Source: Opitutales bacterium
GTDB lineage: Bacteria; Verrucomicrobiota; Verrucomicrobiia; Opitutales; JAIRKQ01
Direction: 5' to 3'
Length of the DNA: 13,399 nucleotides
NCBI GenBank assembly: GCA_029059365.1
Contig: JAIDVZ010000193.1
Coordinates: 1 to 13,399 of the forward strand
The notes under the pieces were generated by a model, which did not search any database, was not told where the DNA came from, and saw only the letters and a list, made by a program, of their open reading frames with translations. Position 1 is the first letter of the stretch, and each line of letters opens with the position of its first letter. The position numbers were made by a program, and so were the translations under genes. Shown here in pieces: positions 1 to 7,787 of the stretch.

Positions 1-223
1 CTATACAAATTATCTGTGAATTGTCGTATTTTTTAATGAATGATAAAATATCTCTTAATATCGCAAGTGCTTCTTGTTGAGCATGTTGTGAAATTTGTTT
101 ACTTACTGGATCTATTAATCGGAAATCTGTGCTTTTGAATGCAACATCAGAATATATCCCCTCTTTGTTTTGATATATGGATGTTTTAATCGAGCCTGTT
201 CCTATGTCTATTATGCTGTACAT
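1..223 (-). CDS. Ppx/GppA-type exopolyphosphatase or guanosine pentaphosphate phosphatase, N-terminal fragment
   Basis: Only the first 74 codons are in the window; the reading frame is open to the left edge. The protein begins MYSIIDIGTGSIKTSIYQNK, which matches the phosphate-1 loop of the ASKHA-fold Ppx/GppA family (usual form IDIGSNSIR near the N-terminus). A charged helix and the segment SQIICI follow, the place where the family normally continues into its ATSAxR motif. Family members hydrolyse inorganic polyphosphate or the 5'-phosphate of pppGpp, and one fragment cannot separate these roles. The ATG at 221-223 is preceded by only a weak purine stretch. The gene lies 89 bases downstream of the glycosyltransferase on the same strand, so co-transcription is possible. 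Another ASKHA member cannot be excluded until the rest is seen. Confidence 0.6.
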   Translation of the reverse strand, partial: MYSIIDIGTGSIKTSIYQNKEGIYSDVAFKSTDFRLIDPVSKQISQHAQQEALAILRDILSFIKKYDNSQIICI

Positions 224-312
224 TTACATCTTCTGAAATTTGTATGTTTTTGGAGCACAACCAATTTTCGATTACAGATGTATTAGTGCAGCACGATTTA
301 TGCAATAAATAT

Positions 313-1194
313 TTATTTGTGCTTTCCCCACGGTGTGTATGCCAAATATTTAAAATATTGTTTAGAGTACGGTACTTTCCCGGAGACATTTAACCAATGC
401 TCAGATTCCTTTTTGCTTTTCCAAGGCTTCATTGGACCTGAGAAGTGGATAATCTTGGGCAAATCTGTGTATCCATGTACAAAAGGGAAAAATTTCCTCC
501 AAAACGGGGGTTTAGTTCCGAATATTTGCTGGGTGTTCCATGTTTTCGGTAAGCGCAAGTAGTTCCCATTAACGACTATGTTTAGGACATCTTGATCTGG
601 GAAGGAGAGAGAGGGATGTAGGTCAGATTTTAGAAGATCGAGACACTTTTGTGCTACTTCCTTTTTGCGCATTTCTTCTAAATTTAGCAACAAAACCCCA
701 GTATTAAAGTATCCAATCTCAGTCGGTAAATTGAGCTTTTTAGATTGAAAATACGCAGTTATTGGAGGATCGTTACGACTTTCATCATATGCGGCTAGTA
801 AATAATTCGAAATATCCAGGTTGAATAATTCACTGATATCAGCGGTAAGTATGGTGTCGGAATCTAGGTAAATCGCTTTGGAATGTTTTTCCAACAAAGA
901 TGGGATTTTTAACCGATAGAAAATCGAGTGCGACCACGGTGCAGGTATCTTGAAATCCTTAAATTCATTATGTGCTGGATCGATATCGATAAAATCTAGG
1001 GAACAGTCCCTTATCTTTGTTGTTTCTTGAATTTTTCTACGATTATCGGCTGATAATGAATCCGTAATTACGTAAATCCGGGGCAAATATTGATCCGATA
1101 AATTTTTTAACACAGAAGCGATACAGGCTGCACAGTGTGCGGCAAATTTATCATCCAAACAGTAGACTACTGGTAATTGATCCATGCCTCCCAT
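313..1194 (-). CDS. Family 8 glycosyltransferase (LgtC/RfaJ-like)
   Basis: This 293-residue protein has the layout of retaining GT-A glycosyltransferases of family GT8. The N-terminus reads VVYCLDDKFAAHCAACIASV (nucleotide-sugar binding strand and helix). The metal-binding DxD motif is DSD at residues 111-113 within AIYLDSDTIL. GYFNTGVLLLNL at 161-172 and FPDQDVLN at 198-205 are typical acceptor-side motifs. HFSGPMKPW at 250-258 supplies the histidine that, in LgtC, completes the metal site. The family moves galactose or glucose from the UDP-sugar to lipopolysaccharide core or other glycans; the acceptor here is unknown. No membrane segment is visible, so it is probably cytosolic or peripheral. 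The start is uncertain: Met1 has no clear ribosome site, and the GGGAGG just before Met4 (1185) is too close to be ideal. It is divergent from the bL25 operon. Confidence 0.9.
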   Translation of the reverse strand: MGGMDQLPVVYCLDDKFAAHCAACIASVLKNLSDQYLPRIYVITDSLSADNRRKIQETTKIRDCSLDFIDIDPAHNEFKDFKIPAPWSHSIFYRLKIPSLLEKHSKAIYLDSDTILTADISELFNLDISNYLLAAYDESRNDPPITAYFQSKKLNLPTEIGYFNTGVLLLNLEEMRKKEVAQKCLDLLKSDLHPSLSFPDQDVLNIVVNGNYLRLPKTWNTQQIFGTKPPFWRKFFPFVHGYTDLPKIIHFSGPMKPWKSKKESEHWLNVSGKVPYSKQYFKYLAYTPWGKHK

Positions 1195-1223
1195 ATGGAA
1201 AATTTAGAGGAAAGGATGGAATT

Positions 1224-1253
1224 TTCAATCTTTATTCAAAAATTAGGTATAAT
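1224..1253 (+). promoter_or_regulatory. Candidate sigma-70 promoter for the bL25-to-BamA cluster
   Basis: A perfect TATAAT lies at 1248-1253 in the 140-base region between the divergent glycosyltransferase and bL25 genes. A weak -35 candidate, TTCAAT at 1224-1229, sits 18 bases upstream. It would start transcription near 1260, giving a leader of about 75 bases before the bL25 ATG at 1335. The position is right for the head of the operon, but the -35 is poor, so this is a motif-level call only. Confidence 0.4.
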
Positions 1254-1334
1254 TTCTGGTTTTTTTGTTTGATTTTCAAAATATTTGATCTATTGGTTGG
1301 CAATATTCCCAAGAACAGAGATATTGGTGCTGTC

Positions 1335-2018
1335 ATGAAACAATTGAAATTATCCGTAAAGAAGAGGGTCGAGACCGGTCGTCAATATGTCCGGAAGTTG
1401 CGTGCTGCTGGCTGCATTCCAGCGGTGATATATGGTAAGTCTGGTACACAGTCTCTTTCGTTGAGTGAAAAAGATTTTCGTTTATTATTACATGAAAAGG
1501 GACAATCAGCCTCACTGGTCAGTATCGATATTGCTGGAGAGGAACCGATTTTGTCGACCATAGCCGATATGCAACGCGATCCGATGACTGATCGGTTTTT
1601 GCATGTAGATTTTCATGAAGTATCAAAAACGGAGAAGATGACAACCACTGTTCCGGTAGAATTTATTGGAGAGGCTATCGGGGTACGTGATTTCGGTGGG
1701 GTATTAGATATTTCTAAGCACGATTTGACGATAAAATGTTTGCCTGCTGATTTGCCTGGTAGCATCAAGGTCGATGTTAGTGAATTACAAGTTGGGGATA
1801 TTATTCACGTCCAGGACTTGAAAGCTATAAAAGGCGTAGAGTTTGCGGATGCTGCGGATATCGTAGTTGTTTCCTGTAAGAATGTTGATATAGAAGAAGA
1901 ACAACCGGCAGAGGAGGAAGCTGCTCCTGCTGCAGAGCAGGCTGAAACAGCCAAAGCGGAGGGCGCTGTTGATTCAGAAGCACCAGCGGCAGAGGGGGAT
2001 AAGCCGGCTGATAAATAA
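1335..2018 (+). CDS. rplY: 50S ribosomal protein bL25, long CTC/TL5 form
   Basis: The 227-residue product starts at the ATG at 1335 (MKQLKLSVKK). The frame stays open upstream, but those 66 codons encode no bL25-like sequence and would overlap the divergent glycosyltransferase. RAAGCIPAVIYG at 23-34 and the segment around QRDPMTDRFLHVDFHEV at 80-96 are typical of the 5S-rRNA-binding N-terminal domain. A second beta-rich domain covers about 100-182, as in the TL5/CTC form and unlike the short E. coli L25. The tail from about 186 is rich in Glu, Ala and Pro and probably disordered; such acidic tails are common in the long form. The protein binds 5S rRNA in the central protuberance of the large subunit. 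The ribosome-binding site is weak. The stop codon lies three bases before pth, and the bL25-pth pair is common in bacteria. Confidence 0.95.
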   Translation: MKQLKLSVKKRVETGRQYVRKLRAAGCIPAVIYGKSGTQSLSLSEKDFRLLLHEKGQSASLVSIDIAGEEPILSTIADMQRDPMTDRFLHVDFHEVSKTEKMTTTVPVEFIGEAIGVRDFGGVLDISKHDLTIKCLPADLPGSIKVDVSELQVGDIIHVQDLKAIKGVEFADAADIVVVSCKNVDIEEEQPAEEEAAPAAEQAETAKAEGAVDSEAPAAEGDKPADK

Positions 2019-2021
2019 TGA

Positions 2022-2621
2022 ATGAATCGTAAACTCATTGTTGGTATAGGGAACCCTGGTGAGGAGTATGCTGCGACCAGGCATAATGTTGGTGCGCGTG
2101 TCGTGGATCGTTTTTGTCTGCTCTTACATGGAACATGGAAAAAGGAGAAAAAGCTAAGTTCTACTTTATGCGTAATCAACCAGCTTGGATATACATTGAT
2201 CTTGGCCAAGCCGGATGTTTATGTGAATGAAAGCGGCAGTGCGGTTCAGAAAATTTGCCAGTTTTACAAAATTCCGATCGAAGATGTGATTATTATTTAC
2301 GATGATGTCGCATTTGATGTTGGAGATTTTCGATTATCGATTCAGAGTGGAACTGGGGGACACAATGGAGTCGCTGATATTTTATCGCATATTGGGCCTG
2401 GTTTTGTGCGTTTCAGGGTTGGTGTTGGACCTAAGCATTTTTTGGATCTAAAAGATCATGTTCTGGGACGGTTTACAGAGGCTGAGGAAGGGATTTTGGC
2501 GCACATATTACCTGAAATTTTGTGCGATTTGCAGCTACTGCTTGACAAAGGTCCAGAATATTCCATGAATCTAACCAATCGCAAGAAAAATTATGAACAA
2601 CAAGAGAAGCTACAGGGCTAG
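2022..2621 (+). CDS. pth: Peptidyl-tRNA hydrolase
   Basis: This 199-residue cytosolic enzyme cleaves the ester bond of peptidyl-tRNAs released by stalled ribosomes and so recycles tRNA. The N-terminus has the family's GIGNPGEEYAATRHNVG segment (8-24), in which His21 is the catalytic base. PDVYVNESG at 64-72 corresponds to the usual PxTYMNxSG. YDD at 93-95 supplies the aspartate partner (Asp94), and SGTGGHNGVADI at 109-120 carries the conserved GGHNG. Length is normal. The ATG lies three bases after the bL25 stop with no good ribosome site nearby, so translational coupling is likely. The last 29 bases overlap the start of rpsF in another frame. Confidence 0.97.
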   Translation: MNRKLIVGIGNPGEEYAATRHNVGARVVDRFCLLLHGTWKKEKKLSSTLCVINQLGYTLILAKPDVYVNESGSAVQKICQFYKIPIEDVIIIYDDVAFDVGDFRLSIQSGTGGHNGVADILSHIGPGFVRFRVGVGPKHFLDLKDHVLGRFTEAEEGILAHILPEILCDLQLLLDKGPEYSMNLTNRKKNYEQQEKLQG

Positions 2622-2886
2622 TTTTATATTGGATTTACGCGGATATAGCGATCCCATAGAGACGATTTTTGACAAATTGAAGAATATTATTTCTGGGCTT
2701 GGTGGTGAGATAAATGACTTTAAAAATCTCGGCCAGAAGGAGTTTCAGTACGCTGTTGATAAAAAGTATACAAATGGTACCTACATCCAGGTGTTATTTT
2801 CTGCATTATCGGGCGTGCCTGCAGCGATTAAGGAAAAACTTAAGCTAGACAAAACAATTAATCGTATTTTTATCGAAGTTTGTTAA
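2593..2886 (+). CDS. rpsF: 30S ribosomal protein bS6
   Basis: At 97 residues this is the usual size for bS6. The first strand (SYRASFILDLRG) and a helix around 21-36 are followed by the conserved core LGQKEFQYAVDKKYTNGTYI at 46-65, equivalent to the family's G-x-R-x-LAY...G-x-Y segment. The C-terminal strand is LDKTINRIFIEV at 85-96. bS6 binds the central domain of 16S rRNA as a heterodimer with bS18. In many bacteria rpsR lies between ssb and rplI; here it is missing from that place and found at about 11086. The gene starts inside pth with a 29-base overlap, which points to coupled translation. The residues around the family motif diverge noticeably from textbook sequences, but the fold pattern is clear. 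Confidence 0.92.
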   Translation: MNNKRSYRASFILDLRGYSDPIETIFDKLKNIISGLGGEINDFKNLGQKEFQYAVDKKYTNGTYIQVLFSALSGVPAAIKEKLKLDKTINRIFIEVC

Positions 2887-2897
2887 TAAGTAAAGGT

Positions 2898-3368
2898 ATG
2901 GCTTCGTTCAATAAAGTTATCCTTGTGGGAAATTTAACTCGCGATCCCGAGATAAGAGTCACTCCATCTGGAGTCTCGATATGTAAGTTCGGAATGGCTG
3001 TCAGCAGAAATGTACGTACAGCTGATGGTGGTACACGTGAAGAAACTTTGTTCATAGATGTCGATTCGTTCGGCAAGCAGGCTGAGTTGATAGGAAAGCA
3101 TATGACCAAGGGGCGTGCGATCCTTGTTGAAGGTCGTTTGAGGCTCGATCAGTGGGAATCTTCGAATGGCGAGAAACGCAACAAAGTTTTGGTCGTTCTT
3201 GAAAATTTCCAATTTATCGGCTCTTGGGTGGATAATGATCCAAATATGGCGGCAAATACCGGTAATGGTGGTAATGTACCGTTTGCAGAAAGTTTAACAA
3301 ACTCTTCAAAAAGCGCATCTAGTGCGGCTGCAAATACGGTGGATATCGATGAAGATATACCTTTTTAA
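2898..3368 (+). CDS. ssb: Single-stranded DNA-binding protein
   Basis: The 156-residue product starts at the ATG at 2898, giving MASFNKVILVGNLTRDPEIR, the standard SSB N-terminus. An in-frame TTG at 2880 lies inside rpsF and is an unlikely start. The OB-fold covers about 1-110 and includes FIDVDSFGKQAELIGKHMTK at 52-71 and the VEGRLRLDQW strand at 78-87. A flexible Gly/Asn/Ser/Ala-rich linker follows (about 112-147). The end is the acidic tip DIDEDIPF (149-156), which binds partner proteins in replication and repair. AAAGG is present but only a base or two from the ATG. The gene sits 11 bases after rpsF and 18 before rplI, with DnaB, its partner at the replication fork, further along. Confidence 0.97.
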   Translation: MASFNKVILVGNLTRDPEIRVTPSGVSICKFGMAVSRNVRTADGGTREETLFIDVDSFGKQAELIGKHMTKGRAILVEGRLRLDQWESSNGEKRNKVLVVLENFQFIGSWVDNDPNMAANTGNGGNVPFAESLTNSSKSASSAAANTVDIDEDIPF

Positions 3369-3386
3369 ATTTTAGGAATTTTTGTT

Positions 3387-3848
3387 ATGGCGACAACGGA
3401 AGTATTATTATTGAAGCATCTGGAGAATCTTGGTAACGAAGGCGAAACGGTAAAGGTTCGTGCCGGATATGCGCGTAACTTTTTGTTCCCACGTAAATTA
3501 GCAATGGTTTTGTCAAAGGCGGGAGAGAAGCAGATTGCTGCATTACAACGTGCACGTGCTATTCGTGAGGAGCGTGAGATGAATGAAGCACATCAAATAG
3601 CTGATCAGCTGTCTAAACTCGCGATTGTTATCGCGGTCAAAACCGGTGAAAATGGCAAGATGTTTGGTGCTGTAACACCAGCTGATATTTGTGCAAAAAT
3701 CGCAGAAGGTGGTGTTGAAATCGATAAGAAGAAGATTAACGGACAGGCGATTAAGGAATTAGGTCGTCATGTCGTTAAAATTCGGTTGCACAAAGACATT
3801 GATTTTGAACTGTCGGTTGAGGTGGTTTCTGAAAATCCGATCAATTAG
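3387..3848 (+). CDS. rplI: 50S ribosomal protein bL9
   Basis: This is a 153-residue protein of normal bL9 length. The N-terminal rRNA-binding domain contains GNEGETVKVRAGYARNFLFP (17-36), the family signature with the GYARNFL core. A long charged helix (about 43-75, rich in Arg, Glu and Ala) links it to the C-terminal domain at about 76-150, which includes the conserved GKMFGAVT segment. bL9 binds 23S rRNA near the L1 stalk and helps keep the reading frame. AGGA at 3374-3377 lies nine bases before the ATG and is a plausible ribosome-binding site. The gap to dnaB is 25 bases. Confidence 0.97.
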   Translation: MATTEVLLLKHLENLGNEGETVKVRAGYARNFLFPRKLAMVLSKAGEKQIAALQRARAIREEREMNEAHQIADQLSKLAIVIAVKTGENGKMFGAVTPADICAKIAEGGVEIDKKKINGQAIKELGRHVVKIRLHKDIDFELSVEVVSENPIN

Positions 3849-3873
3849 ACGTATCTATCTGAGCTGGTAGGAT

Positions 3874-5316
3874 ATGGCTAACAGGCGGGCTAGTGAGCGT
3901 AAAGATGTTACTGCCGATACAACTGGTAGTAAGCCGTTTGAGCGTCCTCGTCCGCACAGTGTAGATTTTGAGCAAGCATTGCTGGCGTGTTGCATTTTGG
4001 AAGGGGGACAAGAAACTGTTCCAGTTTGTTTACAGGGGAAGATTACGTGTGATTCATTTTATGTGCCGGCTCATCGGGTAATGTGGCAGGCGATTGTCGA
4101 TCTGTTTTCAGATAATGCCCCGATTAACGAATTGATCCTTAGCGATAAGTTGGATAGTCGGCATCAACTTGATGGCATCGGTGGGGTGAGTTATATTAAC
4201 CGTGTCTGTGATCGAATAGATACCCCAGCTCATATCGTACATTATGTCAAGCGTGTTCGTGATCTTGAATTGGTCCGTCGCGTGATCGATGTTTCGATGA
4301 AAAATATTTCGCGTGCATATAGTGATAACGAAAATCTTGATGATTTTATCGAGCAGGCTGAGAATGATATTTTTGCGATAAGTGATGACAGGTTGAGCGA
4401 TGCAGCGGTGCATGTCGGTAATCCACTTGATGCAGCTGTTAACACGTTGCAACTTATGCTCCAACGACGTGGAGATATAGTTGGAGTGGCCTCGGGGTTC
4501 ACGGATCTTGATAAGATGTTATTTGGATTTCGTGAAGGGGACATGATTGTAATTGCAGCACGTCCGTCGATGGGTAAAACAAGCTTGGCGATGAATATCG
4601 CTGAGAATGTTGTTCTCCCTGAAAAGAACGTTCGTAAAGCGGTTGGAACGCTATTTTTTAGTTTAGAAATGAGCGCCGAACAATTAGCGATGCGTCTACT
4701 ATGCGGTCGAGCCGGGGTTAATATGACGAAACTTCGTGAAGGTTTTATTTCTAAGCGTGCAAGTGAGTCTCTTTTACAATCAGCGAATGAACTAAAATCT
4801 GCGCCACTATGGATAGATGAATCGACAAATCTTACCATTTTGGAGATGCGTGCAAAAGCTCGTCGGCTGCAGAGTAAGGAGTCGATAGGTCTTATAATTG
4901 TAGATTATTTACAGCTCATTAATGGGGATAATCGTTTACCGCGTGAGCAGCAAATTTCTGAGATCTCTAGAGGAATAAAAGCGATGGCGAAGGAGTTGAA
5001 AGTTCCGGTGATCGTGCTTAGCCAGTTGAACCGAGAATCTGAAAAAGAACGTAGGCAGCCGCGCTTGTCCGATTTGCGTGAATCTGGAGCAATAGAACAG
5101 GATGCCGATGTTGTCATGTTGCTGTCTAAGCAGCAGTTTTCATCAAATGGAGATGATGCTCAAGAACAGCAGCAACAATTTGCGTCTGATGTTGTTCCGC
5201 GTGAATTAATTATCGCAAAGCAAAGAAATGGTCCGGTTGGTGTAGTGCCGTTAACTTTTATTAAAAATCTTACGAAATTTGAAAATTATATAGACTTAGC
5301 GGCATGCGAATGTTAG
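3874..5316 (+). CDS. dnaB: Replicative DNA helicase DnaB
   Basis: This 480-residue hexameric helicase unwinds DNA 5'-3' at the replication fork. The N-terminal domain (about 28-130) carries the PHSVDFEQALLACCILEGG start typical of DnaB and binds primase and loader. The RecA-like motor domain starts near 200 (GVASGFTDLDKMLFGF). Walker A is ARPSMGKT at 229-236. The FFSLEM strand at 261-266 has the catalytic glutamate (Glu265), and Walker B is LIIVDYLQLI at 340-349. SQLNRESE (383-390), the LSDLRESGAIEQDADVV motif (398-414) and the arginine-finger KQRNGP segment (449-454) complete the set. No intein or insertion is present. The ATG follows GGTAGGAT closely. A short Gln-rich stretch (429-435) lies in a surface loop. 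Confidence 0.98.
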   Translation: MANRRASERKDVTADTTGSKPFERPRPHSVDFEQALLACCILEGGQETVPVCLQGKITCDSFYVPAHRVMWQAIVDLFSDNAPINELILSDKLDSRHQLDGIGGVSYINRVCDRIDTPAHIVHYVKRVRDLELVRRVIDVSMKNISRAYSDNENLDDFIEQAENDIFAISDDRLSDAAVHVGNPLDAAVNTLQLMLQRRGDIVGVASGFTDLDKMLFGFREGDMIVIAARPSMGKTSLAMNIAENVVLPEKNVRKAVGTLFFSLEMSAEQLAMRLLCGRAGVNMTKLREGFISKRASESLLQSANELKSAPLWIDESTNLTILEMRAKARRLQSKESIGLIIVDYLQLINGDNRLPREQQISEISRGIKAMAKELKVPVIVLSQLNRESEKERRQPRLSDLRESGAIEQDADVVMLLSKQQFSSNGDDAQEQQQQFASDVVPRELIIAKQRNGPVGVVPLTFIKNLTKFENYIDLAACEC

Positions 5317-5326
5317 AGGGTAATCA

Positions 5327-7678
5327 ATGGTACAGGTGAAGAAATATATTGTCGCATTGGCGGTTTGGTCCTGCACAATGTCCGGTGTATACGGCGAAGA
5401 ATATGAAGATGGTGAATTCCCAACTAAGGCACCAGTAGTATCTGACATCAAATATAGATACAATGGTGGTAATTTGCATCTCAATCAAGATGCGATCGAG
5501 TCGCATGTTCAGCTCGAAAAAGGTAAAGAGTTTAAACAGTATCTTGCAGATTCCTCAATTAGATCATTGTATGGTACTGGTCTGTTCGATTATGTGCAGG
5601 TTTATTTGGACGAAGTTGCTCCAGATAAGTATGATGTGACTTTTGTTTTGACCCAAAAATTGCATATCCAACACTTGACGATCTCTGGTAATAAGAAGAT
5701 TAAGGCTAAAACAATTCGTCGCGAGATGCGTACAGAGAGTGGTGGTACGTATTCCGAAAACACCTTGCACAGTGATATAAAAAATATCACCGATATGTAC
5801 CAAAAGAAAGGGTTCCCGTACGCTGACGTCAAATATATTGTTGACGAGATTGATGACTCTACTGTGGATGTGCAGATCGTTATTGATGAAGGCAAGAGGA
5901 TGCATGTTGGCACAATAACGTTCAACGGAATAGACGATATCAGTAGTAAGAAATTAAAGAAAGCCATGCAGACCAAAACATGGAATTTGCTTTCCTGGCT
6001 GAACGGCAGTGGAATTTTTAAGCGATCTGTGCTGGACGATGATGTTAATCGATTAAAAGTGATGATTAAGGATCATGGTTACCTAGATGTTAAGTTAGAT
6101 CCCGATGATGTTGTTTTAACTCCGTCAGGTAATGCGATCAATATTACGTTTAATGTAAAAAAGGGACAGGTTTATCATTTTGGAAATATTTCAGTTGCTG
6201 ATAGTCAGTTATATTCGGCTGATGAATTACAACCCTTGCTTGGCATTTCTCAAGGACAGGTGTTTTCACCGAGTAAAATTGATCAGGCAAGCGAGCATAT
6301 TCGCGACCATTATGGCCGTGTCGGGTATTTAAATACCGGGATATCTGTTGAGCGCTTGCCGAATGTTTCCACTGGTGATATCGATCTGGTGTTTCGTATT
6401 TCGGAGGGAGAGAAGTGCTTTCTACACGCGATAGATATTAAAGGAAATACCAAGACGAAAAATAATGTTATCTTGCGTGAACTTGCGCTCGCTCCCGGAG
6501 ATCCGTTCGATCTTGTACGTATGAAGAACAGCCAAATGAGGCTATTAAATACGCGATTTTTTCAAACTGTCGATTTATCTCCAAGTGATACCGATGTTGA
6601 TAATCAAAAGAACCTACGGGTTGAGGTGAAAGAGGCGAACACTGGTAAATTTTCGATCGGTGGTGGCATCAGCACGGGTAGCGAAGTAGTTGGATTTGTC
6701 GAATTTAGCCAAACAAATTTTGATTTACATGGTGGAAAATCAAGATTTCAGGGAGCTGGACAGAAATTTCGTACCCGTTTTCAGATAGGGAAACGCTCGA
6801 ATTTGTTTGATCTGAATTTTGAGGAGCCATGGTGGTATGACCGTGAGTTAGCGATTGGCCTGAATCTTTTTCGTTCGCAGCAAGAATATAAGAAGCGTGA
6901 TCATTCATACAACGGGACAGATTATGACGAGGTGCGTACTGGTGGTGAGGTATATTTAAGGAAGCGGCTATTTGGTCTGTGGGTTGGTACAGCCACATAC
7001 CATGCTGAGGATGTGCATATTTACCATGTCGGGCTTAATGCGCCGCAATCTTTCCGCGATGAAATTGGGCATCGTTTTGTTTCGAAAGGTATGTTTTCGA
7101 TGGAGCGCGATACGCGCAATAATTTGATATATCCGACTAGTGGATCTGTGATAAAAATAGATACCGAGGTCGCTGGTGGCCCGTTTTTTGGGGAGACAAA
7201 ATATATCAAACTTGATGTATTGGGTGCCAAGATTTGGCCGACAGCTGAATTGTTCGATCAAAATTTAATGATAATGGGGAAGGTTGGTGCGCTGACAGCT
7301 TATGGGCACAAGCGGGTACCATTTTTTGATAAATTTTTCTTAGGCGGATCGAATTATATGAAGGGTTTTAAGACCCATGATGTTGGACCACACGAGAACG
7401 ATACTGGTATCGGCGGGCAGACATATGCCTACGGAACAGCGGAATATACCTTCAGAGTTGCTGACCCATTTCGGATATATCTGTTTGCGGAAGCCGGTTT
7501 TGTAAATGCTGCACATTGGAACTTTAGTACGAGAAGGTACTGTTCTGATGTTGGATTTGGAATGAAGATATTCATCATGGGGGCACCATTACGCCTAGAC
7601 TTTGGCTTCCCGGTGCATGGATATGACAACAACAAACACGGTATGCGTTTCAACTATTCCTTCGGGATGTCATTTTAG
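5327..7678 (+). CDS. bamA: Outer membrane protein assembly factor BamA
   Basis: At 783 residues this is a full-length Omp85-family protein, the central channel of the complex that inserts beta-barrel proteins into the outer membrane. The N-terminus looks like a signal peptide (basic MVQVKK, hydrophobic core, likely cleavage after VYG at residue 23). About five POTRA repeats follow (roughly 37-112, 113-190, 191-280, 281-362, 363-437), each with the GY/GF and ISEG/VDEGK pattern. The barrel is from about 440 to the end and closes with FNYSFGMSF, ending in the C-terminal Phe recognised as a beta-signal. The extracellular loop-6 motif, usually VRGF or IRGY, reads MKGF at 678-681. AGAGGG at 5315-5320 is six bases before the ATG. 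The gene starts 10 bases after dnaB and is probably the last member of the cluster. Confidence 0.96.
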   Translation: MVQVKKYIVALAVWSCTMSGVYGEEYEDGEFPTKAPVVSDIKYRYNGGNLHLNQDAIESHVQLEKGKEFKQYLADSSIRSLYGTGLFDYVQVYLDEVAPDKYDVTFVLTQKLHIQHLTISGNKKIKAKTIRREMRTESGGTYSENTLHSDIKNITDMYQKKGFPYADVKYIVDEIDDSTVDVQIVIDEGKRMHVGTITFNGIDDISSKKLKKAMQTKTWNLLSWLNGSGIFKRSVLDDDVNRLKVMIKDHGYLDVKLDPDDVVLTPSGNAINITFNVKKGQVYHFGNISVADSQLYSADELQPLLGISQGQVFSPSKIDQASEHIRDHYGRVGYLNTGISVERLPNVSTGDIDLVFRISEGEKCFLHAIDIKGNTKTKNNVILRELALAPGDPFDLVRMKNSQMRLLNTRFFQTVDLSPSDTDVDNQKNLRVEVKEANTGKFSIGGGISTGSEVVGFVEFSQTNFDLHGGKSRFQGAGQKFRTRFQIGKRSNLFDLNFEEPWWYDRELAIGLNLFRSQQEYKKRDHSYNGTDYDEVRTGGEVYLRKRLFGLWVGTATYHAEDVHIYHVGLNAPQSFRDEIGHRFVSKGMFSMERDTRNNLIYPTSGSVIKIDTEVAGGPFFGETKYIKLDVLGAKIWPTAELFDQNLMIMGKVGALTAYGHKRVPFFDKFFLGGSNYMKGFKTHDVGPHENDTGIGGQTYAYGTAEYTFRVADPFRIYLFAEAGFVNAAHWNFSTRRYCSDVGFGMKIFIMGAPLRLDFGFPVHGYDNNKHGMRFNYSFGMSF

Positions 7679-7708
7679 TTAAAATCCTAGTGAGCGCATG
7701 TTTTGTTA

Positions 7709-7736
7709 CCTGAGGTCCACCAGAGCTTACTTCAGG
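7709..7736 (+). terminator. Hairpin downstream of bamA, possible weak terminator
   Basis: CCTGAGG at 7709-7715 can pair with CTTCAGG at 7730-7736 (seven pairs, one a G-T wobble) around a 14-base loop. A run of six T lies about eight bases after the stem, too far for a classical intrinsic terminator. It could attenuate or protect the bamA transcript end. Its presence also argues that translation of the next gene starts downstream of it. Confidence 0.25.
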
Positions 7737-7787
7737 GGAAATATTTTTTGTTGCAACATGTGCAATAGGATTGTATCATGGCTAAGT

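Noticed and set aside
1137..1334. Upstream extension of the bL25 reading frame by 66 codons
   Set aside because: It overlaps the divergent glycosyltransferase start and the promoter-like region, and its translation has no bL25 character. The ATG at 1335 gives the normal N-terminus.
1805..2209. Minus-strand open frame of 134 codons over the bL25-pth junction
   Set aside because: It is antisense to two clear genes; its Ser/Ala-rich sequence is the complement of the acidic bL25 tail.
2880..2897. TTG start giving SSB six extra residues
   Set aside because: The TTG lies within rpsF, and the ATG at 2898 gives the standard MASFNKV start.
4242..4838. Minus-strand open frame of 198 codons inside dnaB
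   Set aside because: It lies fully inside a confidently identified helicase gene on the other strand. Its translation is Ser/Arg-rich with no recognisable domain, as expected for a shadow frame.
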